Shown piece after piece: positions 17,795 to 25,632 of a DNA stretch of 36,413 bases. Origin of the DNA: Muribaculaceae bacterium. Lineage in GTDB: Bacteria; Bacteroidota; Bacteroidia; Bacteroidales; Muribaculaceae. Within the stretch, counting starts at the first letter, position 1; the number at the start of each line of letters is the position of its first letter. The notes beneath the pieces were generated by a model, which saw only the letters and a list, made by a program, of their open reading frames with translations, was not told the origin of the DNA and ran no database searches. The translations under genes and the position numbers were made by a program. The stretch is from contig JAGCCU010000004.1 in NCBI GenBank assembly GCA_017651515.1, positions 1-36,413 on the forward strand, in the 5' to 3' direction.

Positions 17795-17815
17795 TCTTAT
17801 TGTATTTAATGTCAA

Positions 17816-18394
17816 TTACTTATTTATTAGCGAGAGGAATTCTTGGCGCATGGCTTTATCTTCGAAAGCACCGCAATAATGCATTGTCACAGTCTCGGCA
17901 GTCTGCTTTTCCACTCCACGCATCTTCATGCATAGGTGTTGTGCCCGTGCAACGACTATAACACCCTTGTTGCGCAATTCCTTCGAAATGATGTCGCATA
18001 ATTCGCTTGTCATACGTTCCTGAACTTGGAGTTTTCTAGAAACGGCATCTACTACCCTACCCAACTTACTGAGTCCAACAATTTCCCCGTCGGGCAGATA
18101 TCCTATAGATACAGTGCCGAAAAATGGCAAAATATGATGTTCACACAGGGAATAAAACTCAATGTCACGCACGATGACCATTTGAGAATCCGGATGTTGG
18201 AATAATGCAGAGCGCAAATAGAACCCACCGTCTTCATTATAGCCGCGAGTATTTTCCAGCAATGCTTTTGCTGCACGCACAGGAGTTTTTACCAAGCCCT
18301 CGCGGTTGGGGTCTTCTCCCAACAAAACTAAAATCGAGCGATAGTGCTCGGCAATCTGTTCAACAAGTTTATCGTCTAATTTGATATAAGCCAT
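17816..18394 (-). CDS. folE: GTP cyclohydrolase I
   Basis: This 192-residue enzyme converts GTP to 7,8-dihydroneopterin triphosphate, the entry step to folate. The zinc ligands are visible: Cys84 and His87 in SLCEHH, and Cys155 in AQHLCMKMRG. The substrate-binding run YLPDGEIVGLSKLGRVVD and the helix QVQERMT also fit. Length is standard for the bacterial type IA enzyme. Its start is 9 bp after the SPOR gene's stop, so they are cotranscribed. Confidence 0.95.
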   Translation of the reverse strand: MAYIKLDDKLVEQIAEHYRSILVLLGEDPNREGLVKTPVRAAKALLENTRGYNEDGGFYLRSALFQHPDSQMVIVRDIEFYSLCEHHILPFFGTVSIGYLPDGEIVGLSKLGRVVDAVSRKLQVQERMTSELCDIISKELRNKGVIVVARAQHLCMKMRGVEKQTAETVTMHYCGAFEDKAMRQEFLSLINK

Positions 18395-18403
18395 GACCTG
18401 ATG

Positions 18404-19018
18404 TTATTGCCAAACGTTTATGTGATCGCGAACGATTGTCATTTCGCGAGCATAATTAGGAAAGACACTACGTATTCGCGACAAAGCAGCCTGCGCATCG
18501 CCTTGTGTCTTGAAGTCTCCCAAACGCAGTCGCCATGTAGGAGCATTGTAAGAGATATATGAGCGATACTGCGGGAACTTCATTGCTATGGCGCGCGCAC
18601 GAGCCTGTGTCGAAGCCTTTGCCGTACGATAGTTATTGTCGCTATACGCCTGAATGCGATATCCCACACTGCGGCCTTGGATGGTCTGCTGCGTAGTGCG
18701 CTCGCGCTTAGGCTGTTTGGGAGTGTCAGACTTTACTTTATCTTTGTCCTTTTCTTTAGCCTGGTCGCGTTCATCATCCATATCAGCAAACTTGTCATCC
18801 TCTGACTTCTCTGTCTTCTTATTAACTGTCTTCTTGGGTTCATTTGGACGGTCAATGGAAGAATTGCTGCGGGTTATCAGTTCTTGAGGTGCATCGACAA
18901 CCACTTGACCGCTTTGGTTCAAGCGGTTAACGATATCGGGATTAGTCTGCGCCATAGCTATCATTGAAAGCATTAGGCTGACTATCAAACTAATGAAATG
19001 TTTACTATAATGTTTCAT
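18404..19018 (-). CDS. SPOR-domain envelope protein
   Basis: The protein has 204 residues from ATG 19018; a TTG two codons upstream is rejected in favour of ATG plus signal peptide. The signal peptide (about 1-23, ending AMAQ) is followed by a long charged Lys/Asp/Glu linker (about 50-110). The C-terminal SPOR domain (about 120-190) has YRIQAYSDN and WRLRLGDFKTQGDAQAALSRIR. SPOR domains bind glycan strands stripped of stem peptides, typically at division sites. Placement between tpiA and folE is a syntenic arrangement I recall from Bacteroides. It has its own promoter, embedded in an inverted repeat. Confidence 0.85.
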   Translation of the reverse strand: MKHYSKHFISLIVSLMLSMIAMAQTNPDIVNRLNQSGQVVVDAPQELITRSNSSIDRPNEPKKTVNKKTEKSEDDKFADMDDERDQAKEKDKDKVKSDTPKQPKRERTTQQTIQGRSVGYRIQAYSDNNYRTAKASTQARARAIAMKFPQYRSYISYNAPTWRLRLGDFKTQGDAQAALSRIRSVFPNYAREMTIVRDHINVWQ

Positions 19019-19038
19019 AAACAATTATCATTAAAACT

Positions 19039-19075
19039 GGCTACAAAGATAGTACATTTTATCTTTGTAGCCAAA
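19039..19075 (-). promoter_or_regulatory. Promoter inside a perfect inverted repeat (SPOR-folE)
   Basis: On the minus strand TTTG (19075-19072), a 20-nt spacer and TATCTTTG (19051-19044) form an excellent promoter, about 19 nt before the SPOR leader's ATG. The same DNA is a perfect 13-bp inverted repeat, GGCTACAAAGATA (19039-19051) with its complement (19060-19072). It could also act as the tpiA terminator (followed by AGTTTTAA) or as an operator. Confidence 0.65.
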
Positions 19076-19116
19076 TAATTATACCGTTTCGATGTCTAAC
19101 ACCAGTTAAGAACGGA

Positions 19117-19875
19117 TTAGAATGCAGTGACTATACCGAGGAAGTCAGCTGCCTTGAGCGAAGCACCACCAATCAAACCGCCATCAATATCAGGCTTTGC
19201 AAACAGTTCTGCAGCATTGCTTGGCTTGCAACTTCCACCATAGAGGATAGTAGTGTCATCGGCAACTTGTGCACCATACTTATCAGCAATGAGTTTGCGG
19301 ATAAATGCGTGGATTTCTTCAGCCTGGTCAGCAGTAGCAGTTTCACCGGTACCAATAGCCCAAATTGGCTCGTATGCAATCACTATGTTGGCAAAAGCAT
19401 CGGCATCGAGATGGAACAACGAACCCATAATCTCTTCTTTGATAATCTCAAAGTACATGCCCGACTTGCGTTCGTCAAGGCTTTCACCACAACAGAATAT
19501 CACCTTCAGACCAGCTGCAAGCGCGAGGTCAACTTTTGTCTTGAGCATCTCGATTGTCTCATTATAGTAGCCACGGCGTTCGCTATGTCCAAGAATAGCA
19601 TAGTCAGCACCAGTGGATGCCACCATTGGAGCAGAGACTTCACCCGTATAGGCGCCTTTTTCGTGGTCAGCGCAGTTCTCGGCCGACAACAGCACCTTTC
19701 CGCCTTCCAAAACAGACTTCACAGCTGTCAGATGAGTGAATGGAACTCCCACCACAACATCACACTTCAAGTCAGCGACCTGAGCAACAGCATCCTTTAC
19801 TTCCTTGGCGAGTTGAACGCCTTCGGGAACTGTAGTATTCATTTTCCAGTTACCCGCAACGATATTTTTCCTCAT
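19117..19875 (-). CDS. tpiA: Triosephosphate isomerase
   Basis: This 252-residue TIM-barrel enzyme interconverts dihydroxyacetone phosphate and glyceraldehyde 3-phosphate. Catalytic residues are in place: Lys11 in GNWKMN, His97 in ILGHSERR, and Glu169 in [11 protein letters not shown] with the mobile loop 6. The phosphate-binding YGGS is near the end. Standard length. It has its own -7 box in the 86-bp gap after the DoxX gene, and the SPOR gene follows 98 bp later behind the inverted-repeat promoter. Confidence 0.97.
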   Translation of the reverse strand: MRKNIVAGNWKMNTTVPEGVQLAKEVKDAVAQVADLKCDVVVGVPFTHLTAVKSVLEGGKVLLSAENCADHEKGAYTGEVSAPMVASTGADYAILGHSERRGYYNETIEMLKTKVDLALAAGLKVIFCCGESLDERKSGMYFEIIKEEIMGSLFHLDADAFANIVIAYEPIWAIGTGETATADQAEEIHAFIRKLIADKYGAQVADDTTILYGGSCKPSNAAELFAKPDIDGGLIGGASLKAADFLGIVTAF

Positions 19876-19935
19876 AACGTACTTAAATTATTTATTTAAA
19901 ATCATTTAGTTTATTCTTTCTATTTGATTGGCTTG

Positions 19936-19943
19936 CAAAGTTA
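19936..19943 (-). promoter_or_regulatory. tpiA promoter -7 box
   Basis: The minus strand reads TAACTTTG, a perfect -7 box about 60 nt upstream of ATG 19875. The -33 element is weak. Confidence 0.5.
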
Positions 19944-19961
19944 CTCAAAAACCTTCAACTA

Positions 19962-21287
19962 CTAATCATCTTCCGACTGTTTATTCTTTTTAAACAATCG
20001 TTCATATAGGAATTTCATCAGTACATGAGTACGATTGAAAATCAACAGGGCCGCCATCAGAAGCAGATAGGCTGAAACCAATCTACGCAGGATGTCGCCG
20101 GCATTGTAGTCGCTGCTGAGTGTGGCCAAGGTCACTTTCGGGTCACGCAGTCGCTCGGCGTTTATTGAACCTAAAGTTCGTTTCCATTTCACAAAGCCAT
20201 CATTTACATAGACCACTGCAGGATTACCTCGCGCCATCATTTTTATGTCGCTGTCATCAGCATTCAGCATCGGATAGTCGGCCATAGAGATATCGTTCCA
20301 TTGATCGATCTGACTTTCAGAAGCCGATGTTATACCATAAACTGATGCTCCTTGGGCACGTGCATATTCAGTAAGTTCGTTGATAACGAACGTATGGGCT
20401 ATATTCACATCTTGGATGTCGGGGAACAACAGCAAGAGTTGTTGCTGACCAGATGCAAGTACATCGTCACTTACATCCAATCCACCATCAATCACAGCCA
20501 GCTGGTGAGTTCTCTGCTGAAGAATAATACTTGCAGTATCGGGCTTGTGTTTGATCGGACGTCTATCAACAAATTCCCATCCGTCACTCTCTTCGGGCAG
20601 ACTGTCGATAGTGAATTCAACTTCTTCGCCATCTTTGCTATAGATGAACATATACTCATCATCGGCCATTCCTGAAGAAACGGCAGTTGTCAGACGAGTA
20701 CCCACAGGATAAGGCCGGAAATCAACAAGAGGTTGAGTAAAATATCCATAAAGCCCAAGTGCAAGAGCAAAAGCAAATGTCAATGCTGCAATTATCCATT
20801 GCACGGCTGGGCCATAGAGGCCTTTGACTTTGGTATTGAAAATCAGCAGGAAAATCAATCCGAATGCCAAAGCAACATTCTTGCCGAAAGTGCCCCAGTT
20901 CGAAAGTATCAATGCGTCACCAAAACAACCACAGTCGGGCACGGCATTGGTTACTGCCAGCCATAATGTCAGAGGCAACATGAATAGCATAAACACAAGC
21001 GTCAATATTGGGGCAACGCGCCTGTAGACTCCCACAAGAATCATCACGCCAAGTATTGTCTCTATTATCGGCAAGGCAAATGCACCGCATAGCGACAGTC
21101 CTGTAAAACCGCCCCAGCCCAGTGCGAGCAAGTATTCATTGAACTTATAGAAACTGCCCCAAGGGTCTATTGCCTTTGCCAAACCCGACAAGACAAAGAC
21201 ACCGCCCACGACTATCCTCATGAGCCAGACCATTGCGGTCACCACCCACTCATTCTCGACATCAATGCTGTTTCTGTTCTTCGTCAT
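19962..21287 (-). CDS. BT_3928-type DoxX/MauE membrane protein
   Basis: This 441-residue protein has a DoxX/MauE-like N-terminal membrane domain with segments at about 18-40, 69-88, 93-111, 133-148 and 163-182. It includes the CGCFG motif of MauE-like redox-associated proteins, in PDCGCFGD. A periplasmic region (about 190-395) contains a thioredoxin-like stretch (LLLLFPDIQDV to NPAVVYVNDGFV) without a CxxC pair. A last membrane helix (about 405-422) precedes a Lys-rich tail. Biochemical function is unknown; a role in envelope thiol chemistry is inferred. Its start overlaps the end of the DUF1599 gene by 26 bp, indicating translational coupling. Confidence 0.8.
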   Translation of the reverse strand: MTKNRNSIDVENEWVVTAMVWLMRIVVGGVFVLSGLAKAIDPWGSFYKFNEYLLALGWGGFTGLSLCGAFALPIIETILGVMILVGVYRRVAPILTLVFMLFMLPLTLWLAVTNAVPDCGCFGDALILSNWGTFGKNVALAFGLIFLLIFNTKVKGLYGPAVQWIIAALTFAFALALGLYGYFTQPLVDFRPYPVGTRLTTAVSSGMADDEYMFIYSKDGEEVEFTIDSLPEESDGWEFVDRRPIKHKPDTASIILQQRTHQLAVIDGGLDVSDDVLASGQQQLLLLFPDIQDVNIAHTFVINELTEYARAQGASVYGITSASESQIDQWNDISMADYPMLNADDSDIKMMARGNPAVVYVNDGFVKWKRTLGSINAERLRDPKVTLATLSSDYNAGDILRRLVSAYLLLMAALLIFNRTHVLMKFLYERLFKKNKQSEDD

Positions 21288-21813
21288 GCTTGATCAGTGC
21301 AAAGATTGCATAATTGATCATATCCTGATAGTTGGAATCCACACCTTCGCTCACCAAGGTCTTGCCTTCATGCTTCTCAATTTCCTTCACGCGTTGGAGT
21401 TTGGTTAGGATAATGTCGGTAAAACTTGAGACGCGCATATCGCGCCAAGCCTCGCCATAGTCGGTGTTCTTATCCTCCATTAAATGCTTGGTGGCAGATA
21501 TGTAGTGGTCATAAAGCGTCAATGCCTCTTCGGTAGTCATGTCGATGTGGTCCGAAAAGCCGCGGTCAAGCTGTATGAGTCCCATGATGCCATAGTTGAC
21601 GATTGCTTCAAATTCGGGCCAGATGTCCTCGCCCACCTTTGACTCTCCGTTAATCTCAAGCGTGCGTATGCGCTTTGCCTTAATCAGCATCTGGTCGGTA
21701 ACCGATTGGGGGCGCAGGATGCGCCATGACGGACCGTAATCTTTCATCTTAAAGACAAACATCTTGCGACAACGCGATATTACCTGGTCATATTGCTTAC
21801 TTGTATCTGCCAT
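21262..21813 (-). CDS. DUF1599 protein, duplicated MazG-like all-alpha domain
   Basis: The protein has 183 residues from ATG 21813; a GTG three codons upstream is possible. It consists of two copies of one unit, at about 22-81 and 112-175. Both copies carry DYGxxWR, then TDxxLxKxxR, then an E-rich helix and NYxIxxLIxxD. DUF1599 is grouped with MazG-like and nucleotide-modification-associated all-alpha proteins, so a nucleotide-pyrophosphohydrolase activity is possible but unproven. It leads the operon with the DoxX gene, from a strong promoter at 21844-21873. Confidence 0.82.
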   Translation of the reverse strand: MADTSKQYDQVISRCRKMFVFKMKDYGPSWRILRPQSVTDQMLIKAKRIRTLEINGESKVGEDIWPEFEAIVNYGIMGLIQLDRGFSDHIDMTTEEALTLYDHYISATKHLMEDKNTDYGEAWRDMRVSSFTDIILTKLQRVKEIEKHEGKTLVSEGVDSNYQDMINYAIFALIKHDEEQKQH

Positions 21814-21843
21814 GTTTTGCACTTCTGTTATTGTTTCAAGCTA

Positions 21844-21873
21844 CAAAGTTAGTAATTAATTGATAATTGACAA
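21844..21873 (-). promoter_or_regulatory. DUF1599-DoxX promoter
   Basis: On the minus strand TTG (21873-21871), a 19-nt spacer and TAACTTTG (21851-21844) match the consensus completely. Predicted start near 21838, leader about 25 nt. Confidence 0.7.
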
Positions 21874-21909
21874 TTGAATAATTGTCATTTTTTAGATGAA
21901 TCATGTTCA

Positions 21910-22190
21910 ATTGACAGGCAAGAGCCAGTGTCCAAGGTTGGCACCGGCTCTTGTGATGGGAAAACCACATCAAAGGGATGTGATGAAACTCCGAAATAGT
22001 AAGGATTTGAGGGCTTCAGGTCTTTGTAATCCTCCGGTCCATTGCTGGAACACCTTGCGGTCGAGGCCCGCCATTGACATGAAAGCGTATCTCGGTATTT
22101 CTAATAAAAAATGAAGAGTATCCCGATCGTCTTTGATGTGGCATTATGTGTTAGAACTACAAATTACAGAATCACTTTCTTGTGAATCTG
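21910..22190 (-). ncRNA. Candidate structured non-coding RNA
   Basis: No credible gene lies between DUF1599 and dnaA, yet a strong promoter points into this stretch. Read on the minus strand, the predicted RNA starts with the hairpin CAGATTCAC/GTGATTCTG (one U-U mismatch). A 177-nt core follows, closed by a perfect 11-bp stem: CCACATCAAAG (22141-22131) with CTTTGATGTGG (21975-21965). Inside are CCGAGATA pairing with TATTTCGG, and helices capped by GCAA tetraloops (ACC-GCAA-GGT and TCCA-GCAA-TGGA). TTTTCCC follows the core, then a 12-bp stem CAAGAGCCGGTG/CACTGGCTCTTG. Core length and a long closing stem would suit a 6S-like (Bacteroidales-1) RNA, but I cannot confirm the family. It is not tmRNA, SRP RNA or RNase P RNA by their hallmark motifs. 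Confidence 0.5.
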
Positions 22191-22195
22191 CATTG

Positions 22196-22226
22196 CAAAG
22201 TTACAACAATATTGCGATGCATACAA
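22196..22226 (-). promoter_or_regulatory. Promoter of the candidate ncRNA
   Basis: On the minus strand TTG (22226-22224), a 20-nt spacer and TAACTTTG (22203-22196) are a full match to the consensus. It sits just after the dnaA terminator, and no gene begins downstream for over 370 bp. Confidence 0.6.
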
Positions 22227-22233
22227 GTTTTTT

Positions 22234-22269
22234 CACAAAAAAATCGAACCATAAAAATGATTCGATTTT
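22234..22269 (-). terminator. dnaA terminator
   Basis: A 9-bp stem (AAAATCGAA at 22240-22248 with TTCGATTTT at 22261-22269) starts about 30 bp past the dnaA stop. It is followed on the minus strand by TTTGTG, giving an uninterrupted run of seven T. Confidence 0.65.
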
Positions 22270-22300
22270 CAGTTTCTTGCCCTATTGAAAACAGCAGAGA

Positions 22301-23677
22301 TTACAAGCGCGAATGAATCTGTGCAATCTCATCCTTCAGTTTGTCTTCCACGCTCATGCGTTCCTCTATCTGTTTGCAGGCATGAAGAACCGTGGCATGG
22401 TTGCGCGACAGGCGCAAGCCAATGTTGGTGGATGACATCTGTGCTTCAATCTTGGCAAAATACATAAGTACCTGACGTGCATCGCTGATCTCGCGCTTAC
22501 GTGACTTGCCATAGATGTCATCGGTGTTGATGTTGTAGAAATCGGCTACCACATCGACTAGATAGTCGAAGGTAAGTTGGCGCTGTTTCTTGATGTGGAC
22601 ACAGTTGTCAATCACCGATGCTGCCAGTTCAACCGTAAGCTCGCTGTTCAGCACTGTAGCATGGGCCAGCAGCGAGACCATAACGCCCTCGAGTTCACGG
22701 ACACTTTCGGTTACGTTAGTGGCAATGAAATCAAGCACTTCTTCAGAAAGTTCCAAGCCATCCTGCTCGGCCTTTAACTGCAGTACTTCGCGACGCAGTT
22801 CATAGTCGGGTTTGCTCAGCTCAACGGTCATTCCCCACTTGAAACGTGAAATCAAGCGCGGCTCCATTCCATCAAGGTCACTGGGACGACAGTCGCTCGA
22901 CATGACAAGCTGCTTGCCGTTCTGGTGAAGGTGATTGAAGATGTGGAAGAACGTGTTCTGAGTGCCGGGCTTTCCAGCAAAATCCTGCACGTCGTCAAGC
23001 AGCAAAACGTCAACGCTCTGATAGAAATTGATGAAATCAGAGACCTTGTTGTTGCGTACTGCAGAAGTATACTGACTCTCAAACACGCGGGCTGGCACAT
23101 AAAGTACCCTGGAGCGTGGATTGTTTTCCTTGATGCGTATGCCTATTGCCTGAATCAAGTGTGTCTTTCCAACACCAGTGGTGCCGAACACGAAAAGCGG
23201 ATTATAGGTCTTGCACTGAGGATCGTCAGCTATGGCACGGGCTATTGTAAGAGGCAGCAAATTACACTTGCTCGAACAATAATTCTCAAAAGTGTAACGA
23301 AGATTAAGCTGAGGGTCAATATCCTCATACTCCTGACTTGCAAATGGGTTCATGGGCAGAACCGATGATGACTTTGCTGCAGATTTCAGGATAGCACTCT
23401 CTCCGGCATCGGCAACCTTCATCTGGCTGTCCTTTGCTACGCTTACCTTATAATATAGCTTGGTGTCCTTTCCAAAGACGCGGAAAATTGCACCTTTGAG
23501 CAGATTAAAATACTGCTCCTCTATACGCTCAATAAAGAACTGAGTTGGAACCATCAATGTGAGATGGTTATCATTATAGCTTACAGCTACAATGGGGTCA
23601 AACCAAGCATTGAATTGCTCGGTCGACAAGTTATCCTTGATGATTTCAAGGCATCTATTCCATTGCTGAGTAAGCAT
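22301..23677 (-). CDS. dnaA: Chromosomal replication initiator DnaA
   Basis: This 458-residue AAA+ initiator opens oriC. Domain I (1-80) carries the usual QFNAWFDPI. Domain III has Walker A GTTGVGKTH (165-173), Walker B LLLDDV (225-230) and sensor motifs around PRLISRFKWG. Domain IV keeps the recognition arginine in DARQ, but the signature loop, usually GGxDHxTVLHA, reads LSRNHATVLHA. The two glycines are lost and the base-contacting Asp is Asn426. Otherwise full length. It is transcribed alone; upstream is a 554-bp AT-rich gap with DnaA-box-like motifs. I could not find a clean TAnnTTTG promoter. Confidence 0.95.
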   Translation of the reverse strand: MLTQQWNRCLEIIKDNLSTEQFNAWFDPIVAVSYNDNHLTLMVPTQFFIERIEEQYFNLLKGAIFRVFGKDTKLYYKVSVAKDSQMKVADAGESAILKSAAKSSSVLPMNPFASQEYEDIDPQLNLRYTFENYCSSKCNLLPLTIARAIADDPQCKTYNPLFVFGTTGVGKTHLIQAIGIRIKENNPRSRVLYVPARVFESQYTSAVRNNKVSDFINFYQSVDVLLLDDVQDFAGKPGTQNTFFHIFNHLHQNGKQLVMSSDCRPSDLDGMEPRLISRFKWGMTVELSKPDYELRREVLQLKAEQDGLELSEEVLDFIATNVTESVRELEGVMVSLLAHATVLNSELTVELAASVIDNCVHIKKQRQLTFDYLVDVVADFYNINTDDIYGKSRKREISDARQVLMYFAKIEAQMSSTNIGLRLSRNHATVLHACKQIEERMSVEDKLKDEIAQIHSRL

Positions 23678-24231
23678 TATGATTTTAGTTTTTATTAGGT
23701 ATAGCTCTCAAAAAGGGGCTTATTTTCACAATACAAATTTCCCCCAAAAAAAACACATAAAAAATAGCTGGAAAAATTTGGAATTTTCACAAAAGTCACA
23801 ATCAAATTACTATCAATCATTTATCCCAAATGATAAAATCCGCACCTGTGAAAATACCATCTTACACCTCACACTTCTATATTTCAGTCAATTGTATTTT
23901 GGGTGTTTCACACCGCACATATAAACCATACAAATTCAAGCAATAGAACAGTAGGTTTTAAAGGTATTTAGAATCTACAAAACATAAAAATAGAAAGAAC
24001 GCTTTTTAGATTGAGTCTAAATAAGGCATCTACCGTTTTCAGTAAATGGATATAAAACTCATTGCCGGGCATCAATTAAAATTATGCTTAATTAATATAT
24101 AAAAGCCATGGCAAAAACATTAAGACGCAAGCATATGCCTCCGCCTAAACATCTGTTATATAGAGGTTTAATCGAACTGAAATCTATACCGATCAAATCC
24201 GGCCAGCTAGAGCCATCTCTCTATTAAACTC
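23678..24231. other. AT-rich dnaA upstream region, possible oriC or DnaA-box cluster
   Basis: This 554-bp gap holds no credible gene. The nonamer ATTTTCACA occurs three times (23722-23730, 23783-23791, and inverted at 23847-23855); each matches 8 of 9 positions of the relaxed DnaA box TTWTNCACA. TTATCCCAA at 23821-23829 is a 7/9 match to TTATCCACA. There is also a small inverted repeat TTTAGA/TCTAAA near 24007-24023. A 39-codon frame at 24108-24227 (+) has no supporting signal. An origin or DnaA autoregulation is plausible but unproven; no perfect box is present. Confidence 0.35.
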
Positions 24232-25128
24232 TTAGAACACCTTCAAATTTATGTAACGCTTCGGATGTTTCTTTATATCGATAAACAGTGAATCAAGATC
24301 GGCAATAGCCTTGTCGGCATTATTATAAAGCGACTTGTCGTTGAGAAGCAATCCAAGGCTTGAATTCTTGTCGTTAAGTTTCTCTGAAAGTGTCTGAAGA
24401 TTGGCTATTGTTGCATTCAATTGAGAGACTGTAGAGTCAATCGGCAACGACTTAATCGTTCCCGACATAACGTGAAGATTGTCGGTCGTTCCATTGAGAT
24501 TGTTTGTGATGGTATTGACGTTAGTCATGACTCCAGGCACCTGACGGTTGAGTACGGTCAACAATTGGGTCAGCTGCTTTGAGCTTTGTGCCAGTTGGGC
24601 TGTGATGGCATCAAGGCGATAAACCGATGACTGAATAGCGGGATTGGCCACTATAGCATTAACATTACCCATGATTGAATCCACCTTAGGCATAATGCCC
24701 ATCACCTGAGGCACGACATCTTTGCTCACTTTGTCCATAATGCCACCGCCTACAACACCCTCTATCTCATCGCCTACTTTATAATATGTATCACCGTCAC
24801 CCAAATTGATGACAAGCGTTGAGGCTCCTGTGAGAGACGACTGTATGTGAGCCAAACTGCCCATTGGCAACTTCAGGTCCTTGTTCAGAGCCAGCATGAC
24901 CGAAATCTGATTTGTACTATAGTCATACGTGATTTCACGCACCTGACCTACAGGAAAACCATTGATTGTAACGGGGGCTGCTTCAATCAAACCGTCAACT
25001 TTTTCAAACTTGGCATAATAGAAATTAGCCGGCTTGAACATATTGACACCCTTAAGGAATTCTATACCCCAATATAGAAGACACAGACTGGCGATAACAG
25101 TCACTGCAATGAGAATATTCTTTTTCAT
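24232..25128 (-). CDS. MlaD/MCE-family lipid transport protein
   Basis: The protein has 298 residues from ATG 25128 (MKKNILIAVTV); the open frame runs upstream to 25200, but that part lacks homology. One N-terminal membrane helix (about 5-23) anchors it. The MCE domain (about 36-115) shows FEKVDGLIEAAPVTINGFPVGQV and LPMGSLAHIQSSLTGASTLVINLGDG. A long helical region follows (about 150-280), rich in Asn/Thr/Leu heptads, as in single-MCE periplasmic proteins that form hexameric lipid conduits. The MlaE/MlaF partners are not adjacent here. Confidence 0.88.
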   Translation of the reverse strand: MKKNILIAVTVIASLCLLYWGIEFLKGVNMFKPANFYYAKFEKVDGLIEAAPVTINGFPVGQVREITYDYSTNQISVMLALNKDLKLPMGSLAHIQSSLTGASTLVINLGDGDTYYKVGDEIEGVVGGGIMDKVSKDVVPQVMGIMPKVDSIMGNVNAIVANPAIQSSVYRLDAITAQLAQSSKQLTQLLTVLNRQVPGVMTNVNTITNNLNGTTDNLHVMSGTIKSLPIDSTVSQLNATIANLQTLSEKLNDKNSSLGLLLNDKSLYNNADKAIADLDSLFIDIKKHPKRYINLKVF

Positions 25129-25228
25129 CAATACGATTTTTAAATTAGTCACCCCACTCAGCAGCATACCACTGTGGCGTAAGCAACACTCATGGAACAT
25201 TTACATGCTCACACTTATTTTCAAACTG

Positions 25229-25259
25229 CAAAGATAATACTCTTTGATGAATTGCCGAA
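25229..25259 (-). promoter_or_regulatory. Promoter of the MCE gene
   Basis: On the minus strand TATCTTTG (25236-25229) is a full -7 match. TTCG, 19 nt upstream, is a one-mismatch -33 box. The leader is about 95 nt. Confidence 0.45.
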
Positions 25260-25349
25260 CGTTTTATCACAAAAATTGATTTCTTAAATAAATATGGCTC
25301 TGCAAAAATTCAATCATAATGAAAAAACACAAAAAAATAAAGGCCAAAA

Positions 25350-25381
25350 TTTGCACAGTTCGGCAAAAGACACTAATTTTG
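25350..25381 (+). promoter_or_regulatory. tRNA-Pro promoter
   Basis: TTTG (25350-25353), a 20-nt spacer and TAATTTTG (25374-25381) match the consensus fully, about 35 nt before the tRNA's first base. Confidence 0.7.
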
Positions 25382-25416
25382 CAACGCTTTTCTGAAAAAT
25401 TCCGAAAAGCAAAGTT

Positions 25417-25491
25417 CGGGATGTAGCTCAGTCCGGTTAGAGTACGCGTCTGGGGGGCGTGGGGTCGCTAGTTCGAATCTAGTCATCCCGA
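25417..25491 (+). tRNA. tRNA-Pro (anticodon GGG)
   Basis: The cloverleaf is complete. The acceptor stem is CGGGATG (25417-25423) with CATCCCG (25484-25490) and discriminator A25491. The D arm is GCTC/GAGT. The anticodon stem has loop CTGGGGG with GGG at 25452-25454. The T loop is TTCGAAT. No CCA is encoded. It has its own promoter and terminator. It is the last chromosomal gene before the integrase, and its 3' end is the likely integration site. Confidence 0.95.
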
Positions 25492-25502
25492 CTGAAAAGA
25501 AA

Positions 25503-25550
25503 GAACGCTGATAATCAAGGTAATTGACCTGATAATCAGCGTTTTTCTTT
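25503..25550 (+). terminator. tRNA-Pro terminator
   Basis: A long hairpin has outer stem AACGCTGAT/ATCAGCGTT, one A-A mismatch, then ATCA and GGT pairing with ACC and TGAT. It is followed by TTTTTCTTT, 11 nt after the tRNA. Confidence 0.8.
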
Positions 25551-25586
25551 ATCCAAAAATGCCAGCTTAAGGTCAAAAAAAAACCG

Positions 25587-25594
25587 TAATTTTG
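25587..25594 (+). promoter_or_regulatory. Integrase promoter -7 box
   Basis: TAATTTTG is a full -7 match; no good -33 box is seen. The predicted leader is about 108 nt and contains the 12-bp tandem repeats, so integrase binding there could regulate its own expression. Confidence 0.45.
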
Positions 25595-25632
25595 TAGCAA
25601 GTTGTTGCGCTTTTCGTCAACATGAAGCATTT

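Noticed and set aside
21896-22114. 72-codon frame on the plus strand
   Set aside because: It overlaps the candidate structured RNA, has no promoter on its strand, and resembles nothing.
24108-24227. 39-codon frame on the plus strand starting MAKTLRRKH
   Set aside because: Short, no -7 box or family resemblance; kept only as a remote possibility.
25373-25630. 85-codon frame on the minus strand containing MTRFELATPRPP
   Set aside because: It is the antisense translation of the tRNA-Pro gene, a familiar artefact.
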